DNA from: WYEG01 sp049414625
Lineage (GTDB): Bacteria; Desulfobacterota; Thermodesulfobacteria; Thermodesulfobacteriales; Thermodesulfobacteriaceae
Assembly (NCBI GenBank): GCA_049414625.1
Contig: JBMSAU010000101.1
Span: forward strand, 1 to 19,221
DNA: 19,221 nucleotides
Direction: 5' to 3'
Shown here piece by piece: positions 7,030-15,748 of this stretch. Positions within the stretch are counted from its first letter, which is position 1. Each line of letters starts with the position of its first letter. The position numbers and the translations under genes are program-made. The notes beneath the pieces are model-generated. The model saw nothing but the letters and a program-made list of their open reading frames with translations. It was not told the origin of the DNA and made no database searches.

Positions 7030-7389
7030 TGGTGGAGGCGGCGGGAATCGAACCCGCGTCCGGAGTAAGCTTCGGGTTAAACTCCTACAGGCTTAGCCTG
7101 TGGTTTACCTCTCGTAGAGAGCCGGTCACAGGCACCCAGACCCTCTACCAGATGGGATCCTCTCTCGGGTATAAGCCTCCCACCAAAGCTTATACCCAAA
7201 GCCTGCTTCGGTCACGCCCCTTAAGCACCGCAGGCAAGTAGCTTAAGGGACGTGGCAGCTCTTAGATTAGGCTGCCAAAGCGTAGGAGTATTCGTCGGCA
7301 GTTGTTTTTTTGCACCCTTTTTTACGTGGCGGGCGCAACCACGGCCTGCAGTTTAACCCTAACTTACCCCGTCGAACCCTTTCGCCCCC
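7030..7389 (-). ncRNA. ssrA: tmRNA (transfer-messenger RNA), one-piece
   Basis: Rescues ribosomes stalled on broken mRNAs: charged with alanine, it enters the A site and then templates a degradation tag. The mature 5' end GGGGGCG (7389) pairs with CGCCTCC before the encoded CCA end (7030-7032), with one G-U pair. Next to it are the conserved GGTTCGACGGGG and the T-arm GGTTCGATTCC. Helix P2 is GGGTTAAACT (7350-7359 strand) with AGTTTAACCC (7074-7083). Pseudoknot PK1 (7310-7343) combines a CGTGG/CCACG stem with an 8-bp TTGCGCCC/GGGTGCAA stem. A 10-bp hairpin GGGTATAAGC/GCTTATACCC (7167-7197) and a GCCTGC/GCAGGC pair belong to later pseudoknots. It is 360 nt, uninterrupted, with no permutation. 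It follows rpoC and converges on thiD. Confidence 0.97.
7267..7299 (-). other. tmRNA tag-peptide reading frame (ADEYSYALAA, then stop)
   Basis: The resume codon GCC (7299-7297) begins ten codons reading Ala-Asp-Glu-Tyr-Ser-Tyr-Ala-Leu-Ala-Ala, then TAA (7269-7267). The tag length and ALAA ending match the E. coli tag, and LAA is the known ClpX recognition end. The frame is fixed by the end sequence and by PK1, whose last base lies 10 nt before GCC. An apparent GCA just upstream is inside the PK1 stem and is not the resume codon. Confidence 0.9.
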
Positions 7390-7410
7390 ACTTTTCAAAG
7401 ACCTAAATAA

Positions 7411-7438
7411 AAAATAACACATCTTTTTCCCTTGTAAA
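7411..7438 (-). promoter_or_regulatory. Candidate ssrA promoter
   Basis: Minus strand TTTACA (7433-7438) and TATTTT (7411-7416) with 16 bases between, starting 9 bases after the rpoC stop. A start about 7 bases later would leave a leader of roughly 15 nt before the mature tmRNA 5' end, suitable for RNase P trimming. The -10 match is weak, and no intrinsic terminator separates rpoC from ssrA, so read-through is also possible. Confidence 0.35.
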
Positions 7439-7447
7439 GAGCCCCCC

Positions 7448-10400
7448 TTACAGCCAACCTTTCTCTTCGTAAACTATTCTTCCTGTCCCAGCAGGAATAA
7501 GCCTTCCAACGATAACGTTTTCCTTCAAACCTCTTAGATAATCTACCTTTCCAGCAATACACGCCTCAGTAAGCACTCTGGTTGTCTCCTGGAAGGAAGC
7601 AGCTGACAACCAAGAATCGGTCATTAATGCTACCTTCGTGATACCCATGATCACTGGTTCCGCTTGGGCTGGTCTTCCTCCTTGGGCAAGGACCTTTTCG
7701 TTGACCTCTTCAAACTTCACCTTATCCACTATCTCGCCAATCATAAAATCAGTATCTCCAGCCTCTTTGATCTTCACCTTCTTAAGCATCTGCCTTACAA
7801 TAACCTCAAAATGCTTGTCATGGATCTTAACACCCTGCGCGCGATAAACCTGCTGAATTTCTTCCACTAAAAACCTAGCCACTCCTTTCACACCTTGCAC
7901 TCTAAGGATATCATGAGGATTGGGTGTGCCCTCAATCAAAGCATCTCCAGGTCTTATGTAATCTCCCTCTCTTACAACAATATGCTTCCCCTTAGGTATC
8001 TGATACTCAATCGGTTCGCCTACCTCAGGTTGAATGGTTAAAACCTTTCTACCCCTAACATCCTTCTCAAAGACAACCCTACCCTCAATCTCGCTCACTA
8101 TGGCATGGTCCTTAGGCTTCCTTGCCTCAAAAAGGTCAGTAACTTTAGGCAAACCACCGGTTATGTCCTTAGCCTTAACGATTTCTCGCGGAATTCTTGC
8201 AATGATATCGCCAGCCTCGACATAATCTCCCTCGTTTACGCTGATGATGGCTCCAACTGGTAGCTCATACCTTGCCTTACCACGCCCGTCAGGAAGGTCA
8301 ATCGTCCTACCTTTTTCGTCCTTTATTGAAATCCGCGGACGATAATCTGTGAGCTTGTAATCTCTTACAATACGCATCATTCGCCCTGTAGTAGGGTCAA
8401 TCTTCTCGTCTATGGTCACGCCCTCTATGATATCTCCAAACTTCACTCTACCTGAAACTTCAGTGATGATAGGAAGTGTATATGGGTCCCACTCCACAAG
8501 GAGGTCGCCTGGTTTTACCGCTTCCCCTTCCTTTACTTTAATCTTTGCCCCGTAAGTAACAGGATATTTTTCTAACACTCGACCATCAGGACCGATGATG
8601 GCAATCTCTCCCTGTCTGTTCAGAGAAACAAGCGCCCCGTCTGGACGTTCCACATACCTGATGTTTAAATACTTAACCACTCCGTGGCTCTGAGCGATGT
8701 GTTCGCTACGCTCCCTTACGCCGCCAACAGCACCACCGATATGAAAGGTTCTCATGGTTAACTGTGTTCCGGGCTCACCGATCGACTGGGCAGCGATGAT
8801 CCCAACCGCCTCGCCAAGCTCAACAAGCCTACCAGTGGCGAGATCCCTGCCATAACACATGCGACAAACACCAAACTTTGCTTCGCAAGTCAAAACAGAC
8901 CGGATCATCACCTTGTCGATTCCAGCTTCCTTTAACTTCTTTGCCTTAGCCTCGTCGATCTCCTCGTTTGCCCGCACTAAAACCTCGCCAGTTACCGGGT
9001 CAACGATGTCTTCCAAAGCTACCCTTCCAAGCACCCTATCCCAAACAGGATCTACGATCTCACCGCCCTCGGTAAGATGCCCTACTTCAATGCCGTCGAT
9101 AGTCCCGCAATCTTCTTCAGTCACCATACAATCCTGAGCAACGTCCACAAGTCTTCTTGTAAGATATCCAGCGTTTGCCGTTTTCAAAGCAGTGTCTGCT
9201 AAACCTTTACGAGCACCGTGCGTTGATACAAAGTATTCAAGCACTGACAAACCCTCACGGAAGTTACTCCTAATCGGCGTAGGAATGATCTCTCCCGAAG
9301 GCTTAGACATAAGACCACGCATTCCAGCAAGCTGTTTAATTTGATCCTTTGAACCACGAGCACCAGAATGAGCCATGATAAACACTGGGTTAAGACTTGG
9401 TCCAATAACCCTTTCTCCGTTCGGTCCAATGTACTCCTTTTTCTCCATGACTTTGATCATCTCCTCTGTAACTCGCTCAGTAGCGTTTTGCCAGACATCC
9501 ACTATCTTGTTATACCTCTCAGATTCGGTGATCAAACCTTCATTATACTGCTGTTCAATCTCAGATACCTTCTTTTCAGCTTCGGCAAGAATCTCAGCCT
9601 TCTTGGAAGGAATGGTCAAATAGTCAACAGCTATAGAAAGCCCCGACCGCGTAGCCATGGCGAAGCCCAAATCTTTAAGCTTGTCCGCAAAGATAACCGT
9701 CTTTTTGTTACCAGCCAGTCTATAAGAAAGGTTGATCAACTGCTGAAGCTCCTTTTTGGCCAAGGGCTTGTTGTATTCCTCAAAGGGTATCTCCTCGGGA
9801 ACGATGGTAGATACTATCACCCTACCTACGGTAGTATCAACAAGCCTTCCATTAATTCTAACCTTTATCTTTGCCTGAAGGTCTACCTCACCGCTCTGAT
9901 AAGCTAAGATCACCTCATCCCTGTCCTTGAAAATTTTGCCCTCACCCTTAGCAAAGGGCTTTTCCATCGTCATGTAGTAAAGCCCAAGAACCATGTCTTG
10001 AGTAGGATAAACAACAGGGATTCCGTTTGCTGGGAGAAGTATGTTGTTTGTTGAAAGGATTAGCACCCGATTTTCCACCTGAGCTTCAACCGAAAGAGGA
10101 ACATGCACCGCCATCTGGTCGCCATCAAAGTCAGCATTATAAGCAACGCAAACTAAAGGATGAAGCTGGATCGCCTTACTATCTATGAGCACCGGTTCAA
10201 AGGCTTGAATACCAAGACGGTGAAGTGTTGGAGCCCTGTTGAGCATTATAGGATATTCCTTAACTATCTCTTCAAGGGCATCCCAAACCGCTGGATGCTC
10301 TTCCTCTACAAGCTTTTTTGCCGTCTTGATGTTTGATGCATAGCCATTTCTTTCAAGCCAACCATAGATGTAAGGTTTAAAAAGCTCAATTGCCATCTTC

Positions 10401-11509
10401 TTTGGAAGACCACATTGATGCATCCTTAACTCTGGTCCGGCAACGATCACCGACCTTCCTGAAAAATCAACCCTTTTCCCAAGGAGGTTTTGCCTAAACC
10501 TACCCTGCTTACCCCTCAAACTATCTGAAAGACTCTTCAAAGGTCTACGATTTGCTCCAGTTACCGGTCTGCCCCGGCGACCGTTATCCAAAAGGGCATC
10601 AACCGCCTCCTGAAGCATCCTCTTTTCATTGCGCAAAATGATGTCAGGTGCATCAAGCTCGATGAGCTTTTTCAAACGCACATTCCTGTTAATTACCCTA
10701 CGATAAAGGTCGTTTAGGTCTGAAGTGGCAAATCTTCCCCCCTCAAGCGGAACAAGCGGTCTAAGCTCAGGAGGAACTACCGGAAGAACCTCAAGGATCA
10801 TCCACTCTGGCCTGTTTCCTGACTCCAAAAGGGCTTTGATCAATTGAAGCCTTTTCCCAAGCTTTTTCCTCCTTGCCTCCTGCCTTGTTGCTTCCATCTG
10901 GGCTTGAATATCCTTAGCAAGTTGCTTAAGGTCAAGCCTCTTCAACAACTCCTGAATAGCGCTCGCACCTGTCCCTACCCTTACCTTATCACCATATTGC
11001 TCCACCAAATATAATGCCTGCTCCTCTGTTAAGATCTTCCCAACAGGATACTCCTCAACCTCGCTTTCTATCACTACATAGCGCTCAAGATAAAGGATGG
11101 ATTCTACTTCTTTTAAATTCATATCAAGAAGTAAGCCAATCTTTGAAGGGATGCTCCTTAGATACCAGATATGAGCAACAGGCGAGGCAAGCTCAATGTG
11201 CCCCATCCGTTCGCGCCTAACTTTGCTATGAATAACTTCCACCCCGCACTTTTCGCAGATAACTCCACGATGTTTTATCCCCCTATACTTTCCGCAGAGG
11301 CATTCAAAATCCTTAACAGGTCCAAAAATCTTGGCACAGAATAAACCGTCCCTCTCCGGCTTCATGGTGCGGTAATTTATGGTTTCAGGCTTTTTAACCT
11401 CGCCAAAGCTCCACTCGCGTATGTTGTCCGGGCTTGCAAGACCAATCTTAACCGCCCTTATTCTCATCCAATCCTTTGGTTTTTCGAGGATCGACAACAG
11501 ATCCCTCAT
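7448..11509 (-). CDS. rpoC: DNA-directed RNA polymerase subunit beta'
   Basis: Largest catalytic subunit of RNA polymerase. The N-terminal zinc ribbon has C70, C72, C85 and C88. The active-site magnesium motif NADFDGDQM has D460, D462 and D464, at the same positions as in E. coli. The second zinc site is C801, C875, C882 and C885 (CEAKFGVCRMC). FIMAHSGARGSKDQIKQLAG and QLTMRTFHIGG mark the funnel and trigger-loop regions. The trigger loop is followed by a long beta-rich insertion before the DHAIVSEIEG region, consistent with the SI3-type insertion of diderm lineages. Length is 1353 residues. The ATG at 11509 has a GGGAGG site 10 bases upstream, slightly far. It lies 39 bases after rpoB. Confidence 0.98.
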   Translation of the reverse strand: MRDLLSILEKPKDWMRIRAVKIGLASPDNIREWSFGEVKKPETINYRTMKPERDGLFCAKIFGPVKDFECLCGKYRGIKHRGVICEKCGVEVIHSKVRRERMGHIELASPVAHIWYLRSIPSKIGLLLDMNLKEVESILYLERYVVIESEVEEYPVGKILTEEQALYLVEQYGDKVRVGTGASAIQELLKRLDLKQLAKDIQAQMEATRQEARRKKLGKRLQLIKALLESGNRPEWMILEVLPVVPPELRPLVPLEGGRFATSDLNDLYRRVINRNVRLKKLIELDAPDIILRNEKRMLQEAVDALLDNGRRGRPVTGANRRPLKSLSDSLRGKQGRFRQNLLGKRVDFSGRSVIVAGPELRMHQCGLPKKMAIELFKPYIYGWLERNGYASNIKTAKKLVEEEHPAVWDALEEIVKEYPIMLNRAPTLHRLGIQAFEPVLIDSKAIQLHPLVCVAYNADFDGDQMAVHVPLSVEAQVENRVLILSTNNILLPANGIPVVYPTQDMVLGLYYMTMEKPFAKGEGKIFKDRDEVILAYQSGEVDLQAKIKVRINGRLVDTTVGRVIVSTIVPEEIPFEEYNKPLAKKELQQLINLSYRLAGNKKTVIFADKLKDLGFAMATRSGLSIAVDYLTIPSKKAEILAEAEKKVSEIEQQYNEGLITESERYNKIVDVWQNATERVTEEMIKVMEKKEYIGPNGERVIGPSLNPVFIMAHSGARGSKDQIKQLAGMRGLMSKPSGEIIPTPIRSNFREGLSVLEYFVSTHGARKGLADTALKTANAGYLTRRLVDVAQDCMVTEEDCGTIDGIEVGHLTEGGEIVDPVWDRVLGRVALEDIVDPVTGEVLVRANEEIDEAKAKKLKEAGIDKVMIRSVLTCEAKFGVCRMCYGRDLATGRLVELGEAVGIIAAQSIGEPGTQLTMRTFHIGGAVGGVRERSEHIAQSHGVVKYLNIRYVERPDGALVSLNRQGEIAIIGPDGRVLEKYPVTYGAKIKVKEGEAVKPGDLLVEWDPYTLPIITEVSGRVKFGDIIEGVTIDEKIDPTTGRMMRIVRDYKLTDYRPRISIKDEKGRTIDLPDGRGKARYELPVGAIISVNEGDYVEAGDIIARIPREIVKAKDITGGLPKVTDLFEARKPKDHAIVSEIEGRVVFEKDVRGRKVLTIQPEVGEPIEYQIPKGKHIVVREGDYIRPGDALIEGTPNPHDILRVQGVKGVARFLVEEIQQVYRAQGVKIHDKHFEVIVRQMLKKVKIKEAGDTDFMIGEIVDKVKFEEVNEKVLAQGGRPAQAEPVIMGITKVALMTDSWLSAASFQETTRVLTEACIAGKVDYLRGLKENVIVGRLIPAGTGRIVYEEKGWL

Positions 11510-11548
11510 ACGGTCTAAACCTCCCTTTTATTAGGTTTGTTAGGTTTT

Positions 11549-14500
11549 TTATTCTTCAATCAACTCAACATTCAAACAAAGTCCTTGTAGCTCCTTCATT
11601 AAGACCCTAAAACTTTCAGGCATACCGCATTCAAGAAAGTTCTTCCCCTTAACAAGCCTTTCATACGTCCTTGCCCTGCCTTCAACGTCATCGCTCTTCA
11701 CAGTCAAAAATTCTTGCAGTGTATAGGCTGCACCGTAAGCTTCGATAGCCCAAACCTCCATCTCACCAAGCCTTTGACCACCAAACTGAGATTTTCCGCC
11801 AAGAGGCTGTTGAGTAATCAAAGAGTAAGGTCCCGTTGACCTAGCATGGATCTTGTCGTCCACAAGGTGGTGAAGCTTTAGCATATGCATATATCCTACT
11901 GTGACAAGCTCTAAGAAAGGCTCCCCAGTCATACCATCATAAAGTACCGTAGTCCCTGATTCTGAAAGCCCAGCAAGCCTAAGCCACTTCTTAATCTCTT
12001 CCTCTTTTGCTCCGCAAAAGACCGGTGTAGCTATAGGTATACCATCCATAAAGCCTTTAGCAAGCTCAAGCACTTCTTCATCGCTTTTCCCTTTAACTAA
12101 CCTCTCGTATTCCTCCTCTGTAAAGATTTCTTTTAAAAGTTCCTTAACCGCAACAACCTGATATTCCTCAGCAAGCTTAGCCACCTTCCTCCCAAGCTCC
12201 TTGCAAGCCCACCCAAGATGAGTCTCAAGTAGCTGACCAATGTTCATACGGGAAGGAACTCCAAGAGGAGAAAGTATGATGTCAATAGGTGTGCCATCAG
12301 GAAGATAAGGCATATCCTCAATAGGAACTATCTTAGAGACAACGCCCTTGTTTCCGTGCCGACCTGCCATCTTATCACCCGGCTGAAGTTTCCTCTTCAT
12401 GGCTACATAAACCTTGACTATCTTTAGAACACCAGGTGGAAGCTCATCTCCCTTCTTTATACGATTGATTGCAGCTTCATACTCCTCAACAATTGCTTTT
12501 TTCTGCTTTTCAAAGGCTGAAAGTAGCTCCTGCACTATCTCTTTTTTCTCCTTAGGAACAATTTCCTTGAGCTTTGGAAGAACAGCTGGTGGAAGGTTTT
12601 TAAGCAGTTCCTTATTCAGAACCTCTCCCTTCTTAACAAATACTTCTCCCTCAACCTCAAGGTTTGATGTTGCCTTCTCTCCTGCTAAAATTTCTGCAAG
12701 CTTGACCACAAGATGTCTTCTCAAAACTTCAAGAACATCAGATTGTCTTCTTAATAGCTCTGAGATAGCCTTTTCTTCCTGCTGTTTAGCTCGGCTATCC
12801 TTTTCTATGCCTTTTCTGGTTAAAACCTTGGTGTCAATAACAATCCCCTCGATCCCAGCTGGCACCCTAAGAGAGGTATCCTTAACATCCTTTGCCTTCT
12901 CCCCAAAGATAGCTCTTAAAAGCTTCTCTTCAGGAGTAAGGGTTGTCTCACCGGTTGGAGTAACCTTACCGACAAGGATATCGCCCGGACGGACATAGCT
13001 ACCAATCTTAACAATCCCGCTATCATCAAGATTTCGCAAAGCTTCCTCGCTCACATTGGGAAGGTCTCGAGTAATCTCCTCTTTTCCAAGCTTTGTTTCC
13101 CTAGCAACGCACTCAAACTCTTCAATATGGATGGATGTGAAAACATCGTCCCTAACAAGCCTCTCAGAAATGATAATAGAGTCCTCAAAGTTGTACCCTC
13201 TCCAGGGCATAAAAGCAACAAGAACATCTTTTCCAAGGGCTAGCTCACCTCTATCCATTGAAGGACCATCAGCTAAAATATCTCCCTTCTTTACCCTCTG
13301 ACCAGGTCTAACAATAGGTCTTTGAGAAAAGGTTGTATTGTGGTTTGTCTTTTGCCATTTCACAAGGTCATAAACCTTAACCCTTGGTAAACCCCCATCC
13401 TTCCCAAAGTAGCTTACCACAATTCTTGTGCTATCTACCTCCTCCACCACCCCATCATCTTCAGCAACAAGTAAATAGCCCGAATCTCTTGCTACAACCC
13501 TTTCCATTCCAGAGCCAACAAGTGGTGCCTTGGTTTTAATAAGAGGAACAGCTTGCCTCTGCATGTTAGAACCCATGAGGGCTCGGTTTGCATCGTCGTG
13601 CTCAAGGAAAGGTATAAGCGAGCTTGAGAGACTCACTACCTGAGCAGGATATAGATCAACTAAATCAACTTCCTCCCGCCTTGCCATTATGAATTCACCG
13701 TTTTTTCTGGCAGGAACAACCTCGTCAAGAATGTTCCCTTCTTTGTCAATGTTGATAGTAGATTGGGCTATGACCAAATCCTTTTCTTCAGCCGCGCTGA
13801 GGTAAACGACCTCGTCCGTGATCTTTCCGTTCTTTACTACCCTGAAAGGCGTCTCTAAAAATCCATAAGGATTAACCCTAGCGTAAGTGGTAGGAGAAAC
13901 GATCAAACCAATGTTAGGACCCTCTGGTGTTTCGATGGGACAGATCCTACCGTAATGACTTGGATGAACATCTCGAACCTCAAAGCCAGCCCTCTCCCTG
14001 GTAAGCCCTCCAGGACCAAGAGCAGATAGCCTTCTTTTATGGGTTAAAGAAGAAAGAACATTCGTCTGGTCCATAAACTGAGAAAGCTGCCCCTGAGCAA
14101 AGAATTCTTTAACCGCAGAGATCACAGGCTTGCTGTTTATCAGGTCGCTTGGAGTAAGATTTTCTATCTCCTGAAGTTGCATTTTTTCTTTGATAATCCT
14201 TTCCATCCGCATCAAGCCAAGAAGAAACTGGTTTTCCACCAGCTCCCCCACAGACCTCACTCTACGGTTAGCTAAACTATCGATATCATCTCCTTCCTCT
14301 TCGTTAGCCCTCAGCCGCATAAGCTCTTTAATGATGGCTACGACATCCTCTCTGGTTAAGACCCTAACATTTATGGGTACGTCAAGATTTAGTCTTTGAT
14401 TTATTTTGTATCTTCCAATCTCAGAAAGGTCATAGGTCTGAAGGTCAAAAAATAGGGAACGAAAATAAGCCTCAGCTACTTCAAGAGTTACAGGGGATGA

Positions 14501-15634
14501 GGGTCTCATCTTTCTATAGATCTCAAGGATGGCTTCTTCCCTGGTTTTCGCCTTATCAGTCTTAAGCATATCCCTTATAGCCGTAGAATATCGCTGAAGA
14601 CTTGTGAAAAGAACTTTTACCTCCTTAAATCCCTTTTCTCGGAGAAGCTTTAGCTTTTCTTCTGTGATCTCTTCGTTCAAACTAAGTAGGACCTCTCCCG
14701 TCTCTGGGTCGATAACATCCTCAGCAGATATCTTTCCTAAAATTAGCTTATCTTCACCCTTTAAACGCTTTACCCCAGAACTAAGGATCCTTTTTATAAG
14801 AGGTTGACTAATTGCTTTTCCCTTTTTGATCAGAACTTCTCCTGTTTCCGGGTTTATAAGGTCAACCTCTGCTTTAGTTCCCGCTAAAATTTCAGAATTG
14901 ATCTCTCTTTCCACTCCTTCTTCCAGGAGATAAAAGGTTTCCACAGGATAGAAAAGCTTCAAAATCTCCTCCTCAGTAAAACCAAGAGCTTTTAGAAAGA
15001 CAGTTGCAGAGATGTTTTTTCTTTTATCTATTCTCACATAGAGCCTTCCACGATAGTCAAAGGTAAAATCTACCCAAGAACCTTTTACAGGAATAACCCT
15101 TGCTACATAGGTAAGCCTTCCAGCCCGAGCATGGGTCTTGTCCTTCTCAAAGATGACACCAGGAGAACGTTGAAGTTGATTGACTACTACCCTTTCTGTC
15201 CCGTTGATGATAAAACTACCCTTTTCGGTCATTAAGGGAATAGCCCCAAAATAAAGCTCCTGCTCCTTTATATCCCTTATGCTTTTTACCCAGGTATCAG
15301 GATCTACATCAAAAGTTGTAAGCCTTACCCTCAACTTCATTGAGGCTTCATAAGTTAGTCCCTTCTCCTTCGCGGTATCTGGATCATACTCTGGAGGCAT
15401 GATTTGATAGTCAAGATATTCTAAAACCGCTGTATCAGCATAATCCCTAATAGGAAAAACAGTCTTTAATGCCCTATGAATCCCAACGTTTTTCCTTGAT
15501 TCTAATGGAACGTTACGTTGAAGAAAATTTTCGTATGATTCCTTTGGTATAGCAAGAAGATAAGGAACATCCATCATCTGCTTAACCTTAGCAAAGCTTT
15601 TCCTTATACTCATATTTCCGTCTATCCTTGACAT
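11549..15634 (-). CDS. rpoB: DNA-directed RNA polymerase subunit beta
   Basis: Catalytic partner of beta' in the RNA polymerase core. The rifampicin pocket is plain: QLSQFMDQTNVLSSLTHKRR, then LSALGPGGLTRERAGFEVRDVHPSHYGR and CPIETPEGPNIGLI. The catalytic-centre block KMAGRHGNKGVVSK and the C-terminal switch region GGKSQFGGQRLGEMEVWA are intact. Two inserted regions are visible: one near residues 250-340 with two DPETGEVL-type repeats, and a Lys/Glu-rich coiled stretch before KMAGRHG, matching the SI1 and SI2 positions of proteobacterial beta. Length is 1361 residues. I kept the first ATG (15634, MSRIDGN); an ATG at codon 8 (MSIRKSFAK) has comparable spacing to AAGGA and cannot be excluded. 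A 114-base gap with its own promoter separates it from rplL. Confidence 0.97.
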   Translation of the reverse strand: MSRIDGNMSIRKSFAKVKQMMDVPYLLAIPKESYENFLQRNVPLESRKNVGIHRALKTVFPIRDYADTAVLEYLDYQIMPPEYDPDTAKEKGLTYEASMKLRVRLTTFDVDPDTWVKSIRDIKEQELYFGAIPLMTEKGSFIINGTERVVVNQLQRSPGVIFEKDKTHARAGRLTYVARVIPVKGSWVDFTFDYRGRLYVRIDKRKNISATVFLKALGFTEEEILKLFYPVETFYLLEEGVEREINSEILAGTKAEVDLINPETGEVLIKKGKAISQPLIKRILSSGVKRLKGEDKLILGKISAEDVIDPETGEVLLSLNEEITEEKLKLLREKGFKEVKVLFTSLQRYSTAIRDMLKTDKAKTREEAILEIYRKMRPSSPVTLEVAEAYFRSLFFDLQTYDLSEIGRYKINQRLNLDVPINVRVLTREDVVAIIKELMRLRANEEEGDDIDSLANRRVRSVGELVENQFLLGLMRMERIIKEKMQLQEIENLTPSDLINSKPVISAVKEFFAQGQLSQFMDQTNVLSSLTHKRRLSALGPGGLTRERAGFEVRDVHPSHYGRICPIETPEGPNIGLIVSPTTYARVNPYGFLETPFRVVKNGKITDEVVYLSAAEEKDLVIAQSTINIDKEGNILDEVVPARKNGEFIMARREEVDLVDLYPAQVVSLSSSLIPFLEHDDANRALMGSNMQRQAVPLIKTKAPLVGSGMERVVARDSGYLLVAEDDGVVEEVDSTRIVVSYFGKDGGLPRVKVYDLVKWQKTNHNTTFSQRPIVRPGQRVKKGDILADGPSMDRGELALGKDVLVAFMPWRGYNFEDSIIISERLVRDDVFTSIHIEEFECVARETKLGKEEITRDLPNVSEEALRNLDDSGIVKIGSYVRPGDILVGKVTPTGETTLTPEEKLLRAIFGEKAKDVKDTSLRVPAGIEGIVIDTKVLTRKGIEKDSRAKQQEEKAISELLRRQSDVLEVLRRHLVVKLAEILAGEKATSNLEVEGEVFVKKGEVLNKELLKNLPPAVLPKLKEIVPKEKKEIVQELLSAFEKQKKAIVEEYEAAINRIKKGDELPPGVLKIVKVYVAMKRKLQPGDKMAGRHGNKGVVSKIVPIEDMPYLPDGTPIDIILSPLGVPSRMNIGQLLETHLGWACKELGRKVAKLAEEYQVVAVKELLKEIFTEEEYERLVKGKSDEEVLELAKGFMDGIPIATPVFCGAKEEEIKKWLRLAGLSESGTTVLYDGMTGEPFLELVTVGYMHMLKLHHLVDDKIHARSTGPYSLITQQPLGGKSQFGGQRLGEMEVWAIEAYGAAYTLQEFLTVKSDDVEGRARTYERLVKGKNFLECGMPESFRVLMKELQGLCLNVELIEE

Positions 15635-15717
15635 TACTTGAGACCCCCTTCTGAATTCTAATGATTAGAAAAGACAATTAGAGTATCCCCATAAAAAGAC
15701 ACCCTATTCTAATTTAA

Positions 15718-15746
15718 ACTTTAAACTAATAAGATGAGATTGTCAA
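15718..15746 (-). promoter_or_regulatory. Internal promoter for rpoBC after rplL
   Basis: On the minus strand a perfect -35 TTGACA (15741-15746) begins 2 bases after the rplL stop. After 17 bases comes TAAAGT (15718-15723, four of six to the -10 consensus). It sits in the 114-base rplL-rpoB gap, the place where enterobacteria attenuate and cleave this transcript. It would let rpoBC be made partly independently of L10 and L7/L12. I see no strong terminator hairpin in the gap. Confidence 0.55.
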
Positions 15747-15748
15747 GA

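Noticed and set aside
7008..7241. Plus-strand open frame of 77 codons with a GIEPASG-like stretch
   Set aside because: It lies antisense to the tmRNA. GIEPAS-type peptides are a common artefact of translating the conserved 3' T-arm region of tRNA-like genes.
9368..9907. Plus-strand open frame of 179 codons inside rpoC
   Set aside because: Antisense shadow of conserved beta' sequence. No ribosome site or recognisable family.
12414..12998. Plus-strand open frame of 194 codons inside rpoB
   Set aside because: Antisense to well-conserved rpoB codons and rich in Ser, Phe and Arg, as expected from the reverse complement of Lys/Glu-rich coding sequence.
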